64,000 nt of DNA from NCBI GenBank assembly GCA_027924645.1, contig BSBN01000844.1, positions 620,001 to 684,000 of the forward strand. Reading direction: 5' to 3'. The notes below the pieces were generated by a model, which ran no database searches, had not been told where the DNA came from, and was given only the letters and a program-made list of their open reading frames with translations. This document shows positions 33,536-45,111 of this stretch, piece after piece. This DNA is from Cunninghamia lanceolata (Eukaryota; Streptophyta; Pinopsida; Cupressales; Cupressaceae). Position numbers and translations under genes: made by a program. Numbering within the stretch: the stretch's first letter is position 1; each line of letters begins with the position of its first letter.

Positions 33536-34846
33536 GCAAATATGGATCCATATTTGATAAAACAGCAATACATATTGAATTCCCAGAATGCATCAGACTA
33601 GTATGGAGATCTAAACACCTTTTTAATAGTTGTAAAGTACCCAAATAGGATGAAAGCTTCTTAGAGGAGAGCTTTGAAGATTAAAGCACATAAATATATG
33701 GTGCAAAGTGGTCTTCTATTCAGGAAGAACCATGATGGAATTTATTTAAGATGTCTAAACAGAACTGAAGCGGATAAAGTGTTGATAGAATTACATGACA
33801 AGTACAGAACCGGCCATGGTTCCCATCTAGCTACAACACACAAAATATTGAGGGCAGGCTATTACTGGCCCACAATGTTCAAAGATACTAAGAGTCACAT
33901 CAGAAGTTGCCACACTTGTCAGACTGCAGCAGATAAGGGGAGAAATCAGGCCAATCCACTACAACCTGTGATTGAATCAAGACCATTTGCACAGTGGGGC
34001 CTAGATTTTATTGGAGTCATCAATCCTCCATCTTTTGCAGGACACAAATTTATACTGACGGTGACAGACTATTGTACAAGGTGGACTGAGGCTACTTGTT
34101 ACAAATTCTCCACAACTGAGGTAGTTATCAAATTTCTTGAAGAAAACATCATCACCAGGTTTGGAACTCCCTATTCACTGGTATGTGATAATGGCCCTGC
34201 TTTCTCGTCTTTAAAGTTTTCTAAATGAGCATTTGAATACGGGATCATTTTAAGGTTTTCTTCAAATTATTACCCTCAAGGTAATGGATTGGTTGAATCA
34301 ACGAACAAAATTTTATTAGACATAATCAATAAGTTGATTGCAAAGAGTCCTAGAGAGTGGAATACCCTATTAAGATATGCATTATGGGAAGATAGGACCA
34401 AGTTTAAGACAACTTTAGGTAGCACACCTTATCATTTAGTTTATGGGACTGATCCCATACTTCCAGTAAATCTGAGAATACCAACCTGGAAGTTTGCCAA
34501 TGAGTATCTAGGCTTTGATAACCATAGGGAAGCCATAATAGTACAAATGCTACAATTAGATGAGAAAAGAGGTCAATCCATCGAGAAGTTTGCCAAACAC
34601 CAAGCGGTTGTTAAGAGGTGGTTTGATAAAAGGGCAAGAGTCAAAACATTTAGGATATCAGACTTAGTGCTATGCTGGGACAAAGCACATGAAAAGAAAG
34701 GAAGCCATGGAAAATTTGATAAACTATGGCTAGGTCCATTATAGGTCTCAGAAATAATAGGGGACAACACATTTAGACTCAAGACCTTGACAGGGGAAGA
34801 GGTGCCGTTGCCAGTTAATGGCCAACATTTGAAACACTACTTCTAG
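33536..34846 (+). pseudogene. Integrase of element B
   Basis: HHCC finger: HDKYRTGHGSH ... RSCHTCQ (33790-33925). DDE core: WGLDFIGV near 34000, VCDNGPAF near 34185, and Glu in GNGLVESTNK near 34285. The C-terminal part contains YHLVYGTDPILPV and FRISDLVLCWDKA. Stops TAG at 33599, 33662 and 34742 and TGA at 34226 fit C-to-T changes; no frameshift. The final stop is TAG at 34844-34846 after GQHLKHYF. Confidence 0.88.
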
Positions 34847-35891
34847 GCCTGAGGTAAAGGGCAGTCCATTTTGGTGTAATATAGTGTAAGTAATGTACAG
34901 TTCTTCTTTTGCTGTTTTCTTTTTTTGGGTTGGCTGTTTGTATAGTTTTGTTTTCTATTTCTTTCTGTTTCTTGTTTTGTTTCTGTTTGTACAGTTTTGT
35001 TTTTTTTTGTTTATTTTTGTTTTCCTTGTACAGTCTTTTTTTTTTGTTTGTTTGTTTGGTTTGTTTGTTGTCTCCTCAGTAGGGATCTTTGTCTTACTTT
35101 AGAGTATTAAGGGGGCAAGCTAGCAACCATTGAAAATAGTATAAAATTTAGAATATTCAGGTTAATTATTTGCAATTTATGCATAACTTGTTATGACTGT
35201 CATGAATGTAGAGAGTTATTTACCTTCTAAAATTTTGTATTCAATAAATGTGATTGAGAATTCAAGAGAGGTTTCTCACGATGACACACCTAAAATCCTT
35301 GGGTTTGTTGAACCTACCAGTGTAGATATTTAGGTGAAAAATCTGAGGTCACCCTTGCTACCATTACAATTCTCAATTTAATTTCAGAAAGTGCTCACTC
35401 CTTGCACCATGAAGTTACAAATTGCTATATCTTGTGAAATCTCTTTCAAAAATCAGAAAATATAAAATATTAAAAATAATAATAAATAAAGCAGATTATA
35501 CTGAAAATCCAGATTAAGCCATCTAAGTAACTCTATCGGGGTTATAGACGCTCGCTGGCAGTGGGGCTCTACTTGAGAGAATTGTAACGATAACCTTGCC
35601 GGGGCTATAGACGCTCGCTGGCAGCAAGGCTCTATCTGGTTGGCTATGAGGGAATATCCTCAACTACGTAGGCTAATGTCAGTCACTAGTTTGTTCAACC
35701 AATCTTCAAGATGTGGATAATTAATCACGTGCACATACTTAAACTAAAAATGAAAATTCATGCACCCTTATTGAATACCTTAGGTCTCAAGCTGAATAGT
35801 AATTTGCAGGAAAGGTAGTCGGAAGTTATGGATTCATTTCATTTAGTTTTCTTGAACACTTTGAATTTAATTGTTTTGTTTGGTTGCTAGT
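34847..35891 (+). other. 3' UTR of element B
   Basis: Non-coding. 34890-35090 is dominated by T with GTTTG repeats. Two copies of a GACGCTCGCTGGCAG-centred motif lie at 35536-35573 and 35599-35637. The 30 bases directly before the 3' LTR are T-rich (TTTAATTGTTTTGTTTGG), so no polypurine tract is visible in the usual place. Confidence 0.6.
35536..35637 (+). repeat. Two-copy 38-bp motif in the element B 3' UTR
   Basis: TCGGGGTTATAGACGCTCGC continuing TGGCAGTGGGGCTCTACT at 35536-35573, and CCGGGGCTATAGACGCTCGC continuing TGGCAGCAAGGCTCTATCT at 35599-35637. Same orientation, 63 bases apart. The function is unknown; the paired layout recalls the two-copy motif in element A (15773 and 15991). Confidence 0.7.
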
Positions 35892-38719
35892 TGTTGTGAT
35901 GTTCACAACATGCCCCATTTTGCTCCTTAGCAAAATGAGGACCCCTGTTGTTGCTTTGCTTTTTTCGTTTCTGCTTGTGTTGTTTTGCTTGGTGGTAAAG
36001 GGAAAAGGGAGTCAAAATTTGAAAACTTCGTTAGAAATAGAGAAAAAATGCATTTTCAGTACTAGGGCATGATATGGTTAGATTCCTCATGAAAAATGAG
36101 CTAGGGTTGCTTTTTGAACCGTCTTAAAATTTGCCATATTTTGCAAGTTATGATCATTTTCGTAAAATGTACAATCAGGTTTTGCATCATACAGTGTCAG
36201 TTGTATGTCTTTTTCCTTGTTTGCATCTCATTAAAATTTTGAAATATACATTTAGAGATCTGAAGTGGTTTCACGTTAAAATGAATATTGTTTTGAGTTC
36301 CACTCTGTATCTCACATTTGTATGTTCAATAGGTCTAACCATATAGGACAAATGAACAAGGCATAATATACAAACATGGGCCTATCGGCAAAACATTAGC
36401 AGTCAGAATGACATTCTAAACCTTCATTGATAGAGGAGACTTACGCTGATGACAGGGCAAAAGGGAGGGAAAGAGACTTAGTAGATCAAAGAGTTACGTA
36501 TGCATTGTCATCGGTATAACCATTACCGTCGGCAATGTTATGATTTATCTCCCCAAAGGGTTGTCTCTTGCTGATGGTATGCCATCGGCCTAACTTACAT
36601 CATTGGGAATACCTTGGATTTTCCTACCGAAGGATGTGGTCTCCCCGATGGCCTTTTGCCATCAGTACAGCTTTTACTATCGGTTGAGTTTGGATTTACC
36701 TCGCCGATAGTCCACCTTACGCCGTCGGCCAGAGATGATGATCGGTGGAGAAAATAATGGCCTCGCCGATATCTAGTGTTACATCGACGAAAGGATAGAG
36801 TAAGGTGATCGGCGGGAGGTATCTTACGTTACACTGATAGGAGGAATAAAGGGGGTATCGGCTAGAGAATATTGATCGGAAGAAAAGTAAATGCCCTTGC
36901 CGATACGGAGTCCCACGCCGATAGAAGGAAACAAAGGGCTATCGGTATAACCATGGTAATCGAAGTAAAGTGTCAAACCTTTGCCGATGGGCAAGGTCAC
37001 GCCGCAGTGCAATGATACAAGCCAATGGGGCTATTTCGGTATAACGAATGCAATCTGCGGAAAGAGTTTTTGATTCGCCGATGGGTGATATCATGTCGAT
37101 GGAATGAATAAGCGAATGAGCAGGGCTGTTTCAGCCAAGCAATGACAATCGGCCAATCAATTTTTGGACTCGCTAATAGTGTTGATTACGTCGATGGGCA
37201 GGAAAAGGGTAGAGCATTAGTTTTTGGAACATTTTTTTGGTGCGTGATAGCATTTTTTCGGTCAGCGATGGTTGACCCATGGTGTTTTGAGTTCTGTATA
37301 TGCGTTTGAATGCATTTTTGGGACATTTTTGGGCCCGATTTCCATATTTTGTGTAGTCACACCTTGATTTCATCAGATGTTTTAAAATTTCCTGCTGTTT
37401 ATCAAATGAAATGATACTTATTGCTTATTTGTTTTTGTTGGCTTGTAGTTGAAGAAGTAGCTAAAATTTAATGGCAGTGACATCACAGAAAGAGGAGGAA
37501 ATCCGATCTCAGGAGCAAGAAGTAAGGACGCAAAGGGTGAGGAAGTCAAAGGCCATTCATTGATGAGGACAAAATGCAGCTGAAAGCATCATCACAATAG
37601 ACAACACAGGTTATTGTTAACTTGCTAGGGTTTTAGAAGGGAAGTATTTCACCCAGATTTGATGTATACTCAGAGGTATTTTGGGAAACTGGTTCACCCA
37701 CATTTATTATTGTAACCAGGGGTTTGAACCAGGGTTTAGTTAGGGTTTTTTTTTTTGTTGTAGTGAGGACAATCAGAGTCTTTATATTGTGCCTCTCTAC
37801 ACTGTAATATTTTACACAGGGATTTTAGCATTTTGCCAGAATTGTAGATTCTTTCTGAGCATAGTTTAGATTAGAGGAGGTCGCCTGTTGTCTGTAGTAA
37901 GGAGTACATGGAACATCTGGCTTCCTTACTGTATCTGTAAAGCTTGTAAGTTCTCTGTAGTTTGATCAATGAAACTAAGAGTCATTCCGACATTGTAAAT
38001 CATGTATGACTGTCTATTTCTAATACAATTGAATTTGGAATTCTGCATCTATCTTCTGAGTGTTTTCCTACTCTTCTTTGTGTTTTGAAACATTTTCTCT
38101 GAGAGCTTGCAATTTTAAGCGTATGTTTGTGAAAATGCTCAGAATATACACTTAAGGTTTTAACTGTGGATTTGGTCAAATTGCTGTATGATTTATATAG
38201 TGCATAACAGAACAATTAGATCCTTAGGTAGATTTAGATGAAGTTTAGATTAGATCTTTCTAACTTTTCCCAACCCATTTGAGATACTTAGCTAAAAATG
38301 TAGGAATTTAAAGGGAATTGTCTCACATTCGAAGGAGTGTGCATAAGAGAGTTAAAAGTAGATAGTTTTTCATAAATATAAGGAGAGGAAAGCTACAATA
38401 ATTCAAGAAAGATCATTTAAAGTCTTGCATCATAGTATAAGTTTATGCAAAAGGGATGAACAACATATTGACATTTATCAATCTTTTACATAGTTTGAGT
38501 CTAGTAAACCAACAAGAAACCCTAAACTACATAAGGCCCCTTGAACATTACAGCTTCACATCAACCAACTGAATTTGACCTATAGGTCAAGACCTAACCA
38601 TAGTAAACTTGGGATTAATTGAATCTTAAATGATTCCTTCATATCTTTCAAGTCAGTTTTGGTTCATTATATGTGAATTTTAACTAATTGTTATGATTGC
38701 ATCAAAACAATCATCAACA
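35892..38719 (+). repeat. 3' LTR of element B
   Basis: 2828 bp, starting TGTTGTGATGTTCACAACA (a perfect 8-bp stem with a 3-base loop) and ending ATCATCAACA. It matches 7972-10736 plus 27937-27990 and shows the sequence of that LTR before element A inserted. It contains the GCCGAT motif cluster at about 36380-37200. Confidence 0.94.
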
Positions 38720-38724
38720 GGTTG
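38720..38724. repeat. Target-site duplication GGTTG, right copy (element B)
   Basis: Matches 7967-7971 and marks the return to LINE sequence. Confidence 0.9.
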
Positions 38725-40242
38725 TTGGTTAAAGTACTAAAGATGATTAGGCTGAGGGTTTTGAGAATAAGAAATGTGATGGCCAGTCTTCAAAAGACCC
38801 ACCAACAAAGGATACAGTCCCTATTTGTTGGGCTTCACTTGTTGGGGATAAAAACAAAGAGAAAAGTTCATCTCCTTTGGTTAAGGTGGATTCTGACCCT
38901 AGTTTAGGTGAGCTTTTCATTTGCATCCTTAATTGCATTATGGATCTAAAGTCATTTCTATGATGGAGATGACTTTGATTGGAAAATTTATGGGTCCAAG
39001 ACCTAGTATAGAAGGGGTTAGGGTTTGGGCCAATAAAAGATGGTGTACTAAAGGTCAATTGGTTATTGTAGCCATACCAAAAGGGTTTTTCCTTTTCATT
39101 TTCTTGTGAAGAAGACCTTTAGAACATCTTGGTAGGGTGACCATGGTTTATCAACAAGTTAGCCTTGGCTTTGAAGAGATGGGATACAAATTTTGATCCT
39201 GCTAAGAGTTCTTTAATATTTCCCTGGTGTGGATAAGATTACCATGTTTACCTATGGAATTTTATGACGAGGAGATGTTTAAGGGTATGGGTAGTGCCTT
39301 TGGATAGCTCTTAACCATTGATGTTATGATTTCCTTGAGATGAAGGTTGGCTTTTGCTATGATATGCATTTGCTATGAACAATCCACCAACATACCTTCC
39401 TTGATCTCTATTAAATCAAAGTTGGGGGTTTGGAAGAAAACAGTGGAATTTTAATCCATCTCCTTTTCCTATATCAAATGTAGGAAAGTGAGTCATGGGC
39501 AAAGCAGTGTCCTAATCACAAGCCTAAACTACAACATCAAGTGTGGAAGGAAAAATGACTGGTTGGAAATGTGCAAATGGAGAAGAATGGTCCCTTGACA
39601 GACTCTCTAAAGCCCCAGATGGAGGACTTCTTGGAGGAAAATCTTCTTACCCATGACTTTGAAAAGGAGGTGCATCTATCCTCTTTGCAACAAGGTGAAG
39701 TTGACGAACCAAGAACTAATGGGGAGGTGAATGTTATGATTCAAGTTATTCCATTGGAAGAGTTGATGGTTTCAAAGGAGCTCTCTCCATAGAAGGAAAC
39801 CCCTTTCCAACTGGTTCTTGAGGTAATAGAACATACTATGGATGGAACCCAATTTTTGAATGATCAGGAGAATCAAATCTCTCCTCAAAAGTCTCCAACC
39901 CAAGAAGTAGGAATGGATACTACAAATAAGGCAATGGATTTCAAGTGAAAGAGTTTGAAAAGTGAGTCTACTAAGAAGAAAGAACCCATTAAAATAGATA
40001 TCCAAAGCATGGCTAAGGTGAAGAAAAATAATAGTAAGGTGATTTCTACTCCCCTAGGAGGAAGCCATAGGGTCTCTACCAAAAACAAGAAATATGTGAA
40101 TTATGGATCATACCCTAAGAACCCAGGAAGATTTTCCTCAAGAATTGTAAGGAAAAGATATATTAAGAAAGACACTAATGATGGATTGCAGAAGACCATC
40201 ATAGACATGTACCCTAAGAGGACACCCACTTCCAAGAAATGA
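38725..40242 (+). pseudogene. LINE ORF1, main part (DUF4283-like)
   Basis: In changing frames the forward strand reads as a plant L1-type ORF1: KKCDGQSSKDPPTKDTVPIC, WASLVGDKNKEKSSSPLVKV, VWANKRWCTKGQLVIVA near 39025, then PWFINKLALALKRWDTNFD near 39142, the expected DUF4283 core, and a KCRKVSHGQSS segment near 39480 resembling a zinc knuckle. The C-terminal part (39571-40242) is a long charged tail with a few stops. The ORF ends TGA at 40240-40242, overlapping the ORF2 start. ORF1 of these elements binds RNA. At least two frameshifts and several stops make it inactive. Confidence 0.75.
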
Positions 40243-40577
40243 AGACTATCTTTTGGAATGTCATGGGTCTGAACAATACTCATAATCAAGGCCTCCTAAC
40301 TAATCTTGTTCAAGAGCTTAAACTAGATATCTTGCAAATTTAGGAAACTAAGATGCAAGTTGATAAGTTGAGCAAGTTGAAGAACATGTTTTTTAATGAG
40401 AGTGGATTTCATGGGGTTAATGTTGATAGGGCCTCTGGAGGCATACCTACTTTATGGAATCCTAAATTGATTAAAGGGGTTTCTTTGTATGAGGATTCTA
40501 ATCATGTGGCAACCTAGTTTTTCCACCTTAGGGATAACACCTCTAAGATTTATTATAATATCTCTGCCACTAATATT
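40239..40577 (+). pseudogene. LINE ORF2, N-terminal part of the endonuclease
   Basis: ATG at 40239 overlaps the ORF1 stop as ATGA. The start reads MKTIFWNVMGLNNTHNQGLL, the usual WNxRGLN opening of the apurinic-type endonuclease. One TAG follows ILQI where a Gln is expected just before the ETK motif that holds a catalytic Glu, then SGGIPTLWNPK. The reading stops at the element D insertion site. This domain nicks target DNA to prime reverse transcription. Confidence 0.82.
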
Positions 40578-40584
40578 AGAAGTA
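40578..40584. repeat. Flanking direct repeat AGAAGTA, left copy (element D)
   Basis: AGAAGTA precedes the element D LTR and reappears at 48108-48114 just after the other LTR. The two surroundings differ by one base if extended (ATTAGAAGTA versus ATAAGAAGTA). The usual length is 5 bp, so the exact LTR edges could be off by a few bases. Confidence 0.75.
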
Positions 40585-41685
40585 TTGATAACTGAGAGGG
40601 GGGTGAATCAGTTATCTTAATTAATTTAAGTTTATGTTCTTCTTTAATAACTAGTGCAGCATCAAAATAAATAAGCATCCATAACCATGAAAGTAGAAAC
40701 AAAATCAATACACATAACACAATGATTTTGATGTGGAAAACCTTATTAAGGGAAAAACCACGGGGTGACTAACCCAATATTGTATTCTTTGTTAAAAGAA
40801 TAGAAGTACAAAATGGCACTTGCCAATTAGGGCTCATTGCCCGAGCACACTGCTCACAAGAGGTTCACTGCCTACAAGAGACTCACTATCTACAAGGTAC
40901 AAAGAAAATAAAAAGATACTTGAACTGATGAGAAGCATCCACATATGCTGAGGTTTAGTTCCGATTAGGCTCAATACACTGATCTACTGCACTTCATGCT
41001 TCCTCTTCTTTGGTGCTGTTGTCCTATCACATACTAGACCTGTATTACTGCTTCCACACTGCTCTCTACTTTTCTTTGCACTACACAACACACCACACAC
41101 ACCTTCTCTTCAAAATCCATCTAGTATATATATCTGCACAAAAGATTTCAATATTTTTCTAGTCGACATCTGAAATACTCAATATTTTCCCAAACTCTGG
41201 TCTGTCAGCTGAATCCTTGCTTACCAAGTGATGCATATAAGGATATGCTTATAGAAGTCATCAATCATGTCATCCAATCATGAATGATCCCTTAAGAAAC
41301 TTGATTACCATCAATATCTCATCTGGATTAAGGTCTGAAGCTCTATCGATCAGTTCTTCCTCAGTCTACTCTACCAAATAGGAACCCAACACTTAGGTGT
41401 TCATATCTTTTCACTCTTACATCATCGGAGGCTCAATCTCTGGAATATATTATTCATGGTACTCTTCTTGACTTCCCCAAGTCCGTACTTTACTGAGATA
41501 CTTCCTCTGAGAGATCTGGACCTAATTGTCAGACCTTGCTGCATGCTCTGTTCTTGGTCACCGGACCAAAATACTCTTCAATCTGACTTCTGGTATAGAC
41601 ACACCTTGTCCTACGGATGTGTGAGATGGACTTTTTTGCCATCAATGGAAACACTCATGAAGCCACACAGTGTCTCTTGCCAATA
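40585..41685 (-). repeat. 3' LTR of element D
   Basis: Forward strand runs from TTGATAACTGAGAGGGGGG to CTCTTGCCAATA. It matches 47006-48107 with scattered substitutions. On the coding strand it begins near TATTGGCAAGAG and ends CTCAGTTATCAA. Confidence 0.92.
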
Positions 41686-41699
41686 ATCTCCCCCTTTGG
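41686..41699 (-). other. Polypurine tract of element D
   Basis: On the coding strand CCAAAGGGGGAGAT directly precedes the 3' LTR. It is the usual priming tract of SIRE-like Copia elements. Confidence 0.8.
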
Positions 41700-41929
41700 C
41701 ATTGATGGCAACACTTAGTGAAAAATGACTAAGTGTCACACTACACTCCCCCTTGGCTGATGCTCTATTCTAATGTACGCTTTTTTGGAGCTCCCCCTTA
41801 TCTAGATTCCACATTTTTCACTGCTACTCACTCCCCCTTTGACATCAATGGCAAAGGGTAGAATCCACACACCAAAATTCCCAAAAATCCAACTATACTT
41901 AGCTGCATAAGTATATATACATGTTATAC

Positions 41930-44900
41930 TTACATATACTGAAGTATATCTGCAAAAGTTGTCTTCAACTGGACTAATTCTATTTCCCAACTCTGCTTCA
42001 TCCTATCCAAAATTGAGATGTGACCACTCAACAGGAATGCAAAAGCTTCTGCCCTCTTTAGATATGTCGGATCACTAGTCCGGGGTGTGGTCTGAGCATC
42101 AGTTAGGGCCTCATGCATGGCCTCTAATTTAGGGATAATTATCTCTCTAAGTTCACTTAACCTGCTTATTCTATTTTTCTTCTCCTTCTCAAGCTTCTTT
42201 ATCTCATTTATGACTGCAATGGTCTGAAATTCCTAGTTTATTATGGAAGTGGTGAGAGGATCAAAATTATGAGAGAAGCTTGATAGTTTATCCTCTTGTT
42301 CTTTCACTTTCTTCTCAATATCCTTTGTCACTTTAGACCAGGATAAACAAAAATTATATAGTTCTCTGCCATCTTTAAGAGTATTTTCTAAGCTCTTTAT
42401 CCCAATATCCATATTTCTCCTATCATTTGTTATAAGTCCTTGTATCTCAGAGAATCTCTTATCCAAAAATTCTTTCTGGACTTTCTCTTCTGCTGCATTT
42501 TCCAAAGAATCAAAATGTGTACTAACTAAATTAACAAGAGATTTTAGATTACCGAATGAAGAAGCTGAAAGATCCTTCTGAGAGGATGGCATGATCTTTT
42601 CCAACACACCAGATACAATTTCTATTAACTCATAGTCTTCCATGTGAGACTTCAGAAGTTGTTCTTTTGCCTTTGCTTGGGAAAAGGATCCTATCTTCAT
42701 TATTTGAACTGGGGAGAGGGAATCAAAATTGAATGGTCCTTGAAGTAGTTCCAGTTCATCAATCTCCATCATTTCTTTGGTCAAGAAATCTTTAACAGTT
42801 TCTACAGTGTCTCTTACCAGAGAGAGAGTCTTCTTTCCTTCTACAGTCTTAGAACTATCTCCTAGGGTCTTTTCTATTTGAACTTCTTCTCTTCCCTTTA
42901 CCTCTTCTTCTTGATTGATTTTCTCCTCTATCTTTTCTTCTCCTTTAGATCCGGAGTCTGCTGGGGAATTCGGATGAGAGATATTTACTTCTTCATGGAC
43001 TTCCTCTTCTGAAACAGAGGAATCTAGGTCCTTGGTCTTCTCCTCACTTATCTCCTTTGGATCCTCTACATTTTTCTCAATAGGTTCATCATCTATGTCC
43101 TCTACAACAGGGAGATTGAATTTCATGAAGGCATTTCGGAGGATTTCTTTAGTTTATTTTGCCACTTTTTCAGTCTCTCCAAGCATGAGCTAATTCATTC
43201 TTGCTTTTCTCCAGAACTCATCCTTGCAATCCTTGAAGATCATGTTCATTTGTTTTGGAGTGATGGAAGGGTAGAGCTGAATAGCTATATGATCTCGGAT
43301 CTCCAAGTCCTTTGCCTTTGCATTATTCTTCCTTATTTCAAGTTCCTTCTATAGGCTTTTGGGAATTAAGGAGATGACTTCAATGAATACTTTGTTGTAG
43401 ATGTTTAGATACCTGACTGTAGCTTCTTGCAGGATCTTTTGATCAGCATCATTATATTCATCATAGAATTTGGTCATTGGTTTCAGGTTCCCATCCACAG
43501 TGACTAATTTGATGATATCATCAATACAAAGAGTAGGCCTTTCAATGAATTCTTCTGCCTCTTCTTCCTTGTTATGACCAGTAGAGGGTTCACTGGATAT
43601 TTTCTTCTTCTTCTTCATTTTCTTGATCTCCTCATCAGATTTTGTCTCTTCATCATCCTTCTGACTGATGTAAGACCTTGTGGCCTTTGTCTTAGTTCTC
43701 TTCTCTCCCTTTCTGGATGTCCTAACTTCCAGTTTTGATGCTTTTTGGCTCTTAGAGATGGCAGGTGCAGAGCTCTTGGAGGATCTGGTCTGGGAGGGGC
43801 TTGCACCAGAGCGCTTTCTTTTTCAATTTCTTGCCTTTCTTTCTCTGCCCTTTCTATCTTCTCTCTATTTGCATCAAGTGCCTCCTTTGAAATTCCATGC
43901 CTTTTGGCTAATTCTTCTACTTCCCTCCTCACTTTTCTCTTAATCTCAGGTTGTCTTAGTTCAACATGAACTTTTACACTCAGCTCTTGGTAGGTTCAAA
44001 AACTTTCTGCCTTAGGATCCTTGGGCTGACTCAGCAGATGTTGGCTATGCAGTTCTAGGATTTTCTCATCCACCTCATACCCCATTGGCATAATCCAGAG
44101 TATCCTTGGCTCTACTGCTTCCATTAGACATTGATCAATGTCTACCATAAAGCACACTGTATCCTTGTACTTCTCAACCAATGATTGGGGGATTCTTTCT
44201 CTAGTTTGCATCATACTTTGAAAGTTCTTGAAGTATCCCCAAAGAGCCGTATTTTTTTCCTTGGCATCACCAAGCCCATGTGTGTAATCTCTTATCTGAA
44301 TGGTAACTGGTCTATCATTTTGCCATACGTAACCACTAGATCTAGGTAGCTCATTCATAAAGTAAAAGAACAGACACAATATTAGCCCACCATACTTGAA
44401 TGAGTTCTTCTTGTCCTTCTTGATCTTTTGTAGGTTTTCCAACAGTTGGCTCAGAAGAAGTTCACAAAGATCATAGTCTGCATTCTCCCTTAACATCTGA
44501 TAAGTAGCATAGATTGCAGTTCCAGATGCAGAGTTCTCCATGTTGGAGTGATATATCTTATACCCAATTATCATAGATGCAAACTTGATATCTGGATCAG
44601 TGATATCTTCTATAGTCATTGCTCTCTTATCAAATTTTGATTCGGTAGCCTGACTTACAGTTTGATTCTTGACTGATTTGAGAGAAGGTAACCCACCGAA
44701 TGAGAGTAATTTGGTTACCACCCCAATTGCATCCTTGGTTATCTTGAATGGCCTCATCAACCACATAAAGTTGTCATGCATTCTGCTTAGAACATACCAG
44801 ACCCAATCATCTTCACCAAAATAGGGGAAATGAATGCAATGTTCAAAATGCTTATCCCAGATGGCCTTGTACTGAGGTTTGAGTTCAAATGATTCATCTA

Positions 44901-45111
44901 TCAGTTCCTTGTGGTAGATATCCATTAGCTTGGATTCACCAAATTTTTCAATGTTTGCATGTATGTAAACCCTAACATCTTCTACATGCAGAACTCCATG
45001 CGGAATGCTAGAAAATGTGCTTAGGGGATCAACTTCTAGAGATTTGTAGGGATGTTTCTTGAATTTAGGGCATGGCCTATCAGTGATCTTCACAACATTC
45101 AGAGTAGCCAT
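41930..45111 (-). pseudogene. Long non-pol protein of element D; function unknown
   Basis: The ATG at 45111 opens MATLNVVKITDRPCPKFKKH. The first 370 residues are open and look globular (YFGEDDWVWYVLSRMHDNF, MRPFKITKDAIGVVTKLLSF, MTIEDITDPDIKFASMIIGY, SGTAIYATYQMLRENADYDL). Then come a Lys/Arg/Glu-rich stretch, an acidic low-complexity region (about 43090-42850) and a helical C-terminal part to 41930 containing LYNFCLSWSKVTKDI. Total about 1060 codons with five stops (each fitting CAG, CAA or CGA changed by C-to-T) and one frameshift near 43800. It is homologous along its length to the E protein at 1675-4834. No catalytic motif or clear membrane anchor was recognised. It might descend from the envelope-like ORF of SIRE elements, but I cannot support that from motifs. 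Confidence 0.75.

Larger units (their letters stand above)
7972..38719 (+). mobile_element. Element B: Tat-like Ty3/gypsy retrotransposon with aRNH upstream of RT
   Basis: The boundaries are fixed by two long LTRs (about 2.82 kb each) starting TGTTGTGATG and ending ATCATCAACA, flanked by GGTTG. The 5' LTR is cut at 10736 by element A. The internal part runs from a primer-binding site (27997-28015) through gag, protease, archaeal-type RNase H, reverse transcriptase, a degenerate Ty3-type RNase H and integrase (stop at 34844-34846), then a 1-kb 3' UTR. Coding is one reading frame up to a single frameshift near 32212 and one frame after it, interrupted by 18 stop codons. LTRs differ by roughly 5% over the first 300 bases compared by eye, so it is older than A and C. 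Confidence 0.92.

Noticed and set aside
28063..34846. Programmed stop-codon readthrough (many TAG) in element B
   Set aside because: Eighteen stops in one polyprotein, mixed TAG, TAA and TGA and all at Gln or Arg positions, fit deamination; readthrough normally uses one site between gag and pol.
41456..41686. ORF repeated at 47815-48108 as a conserved small protein
   Set aside because: The two copies are conserved because they lie in the two LTRs of element D.
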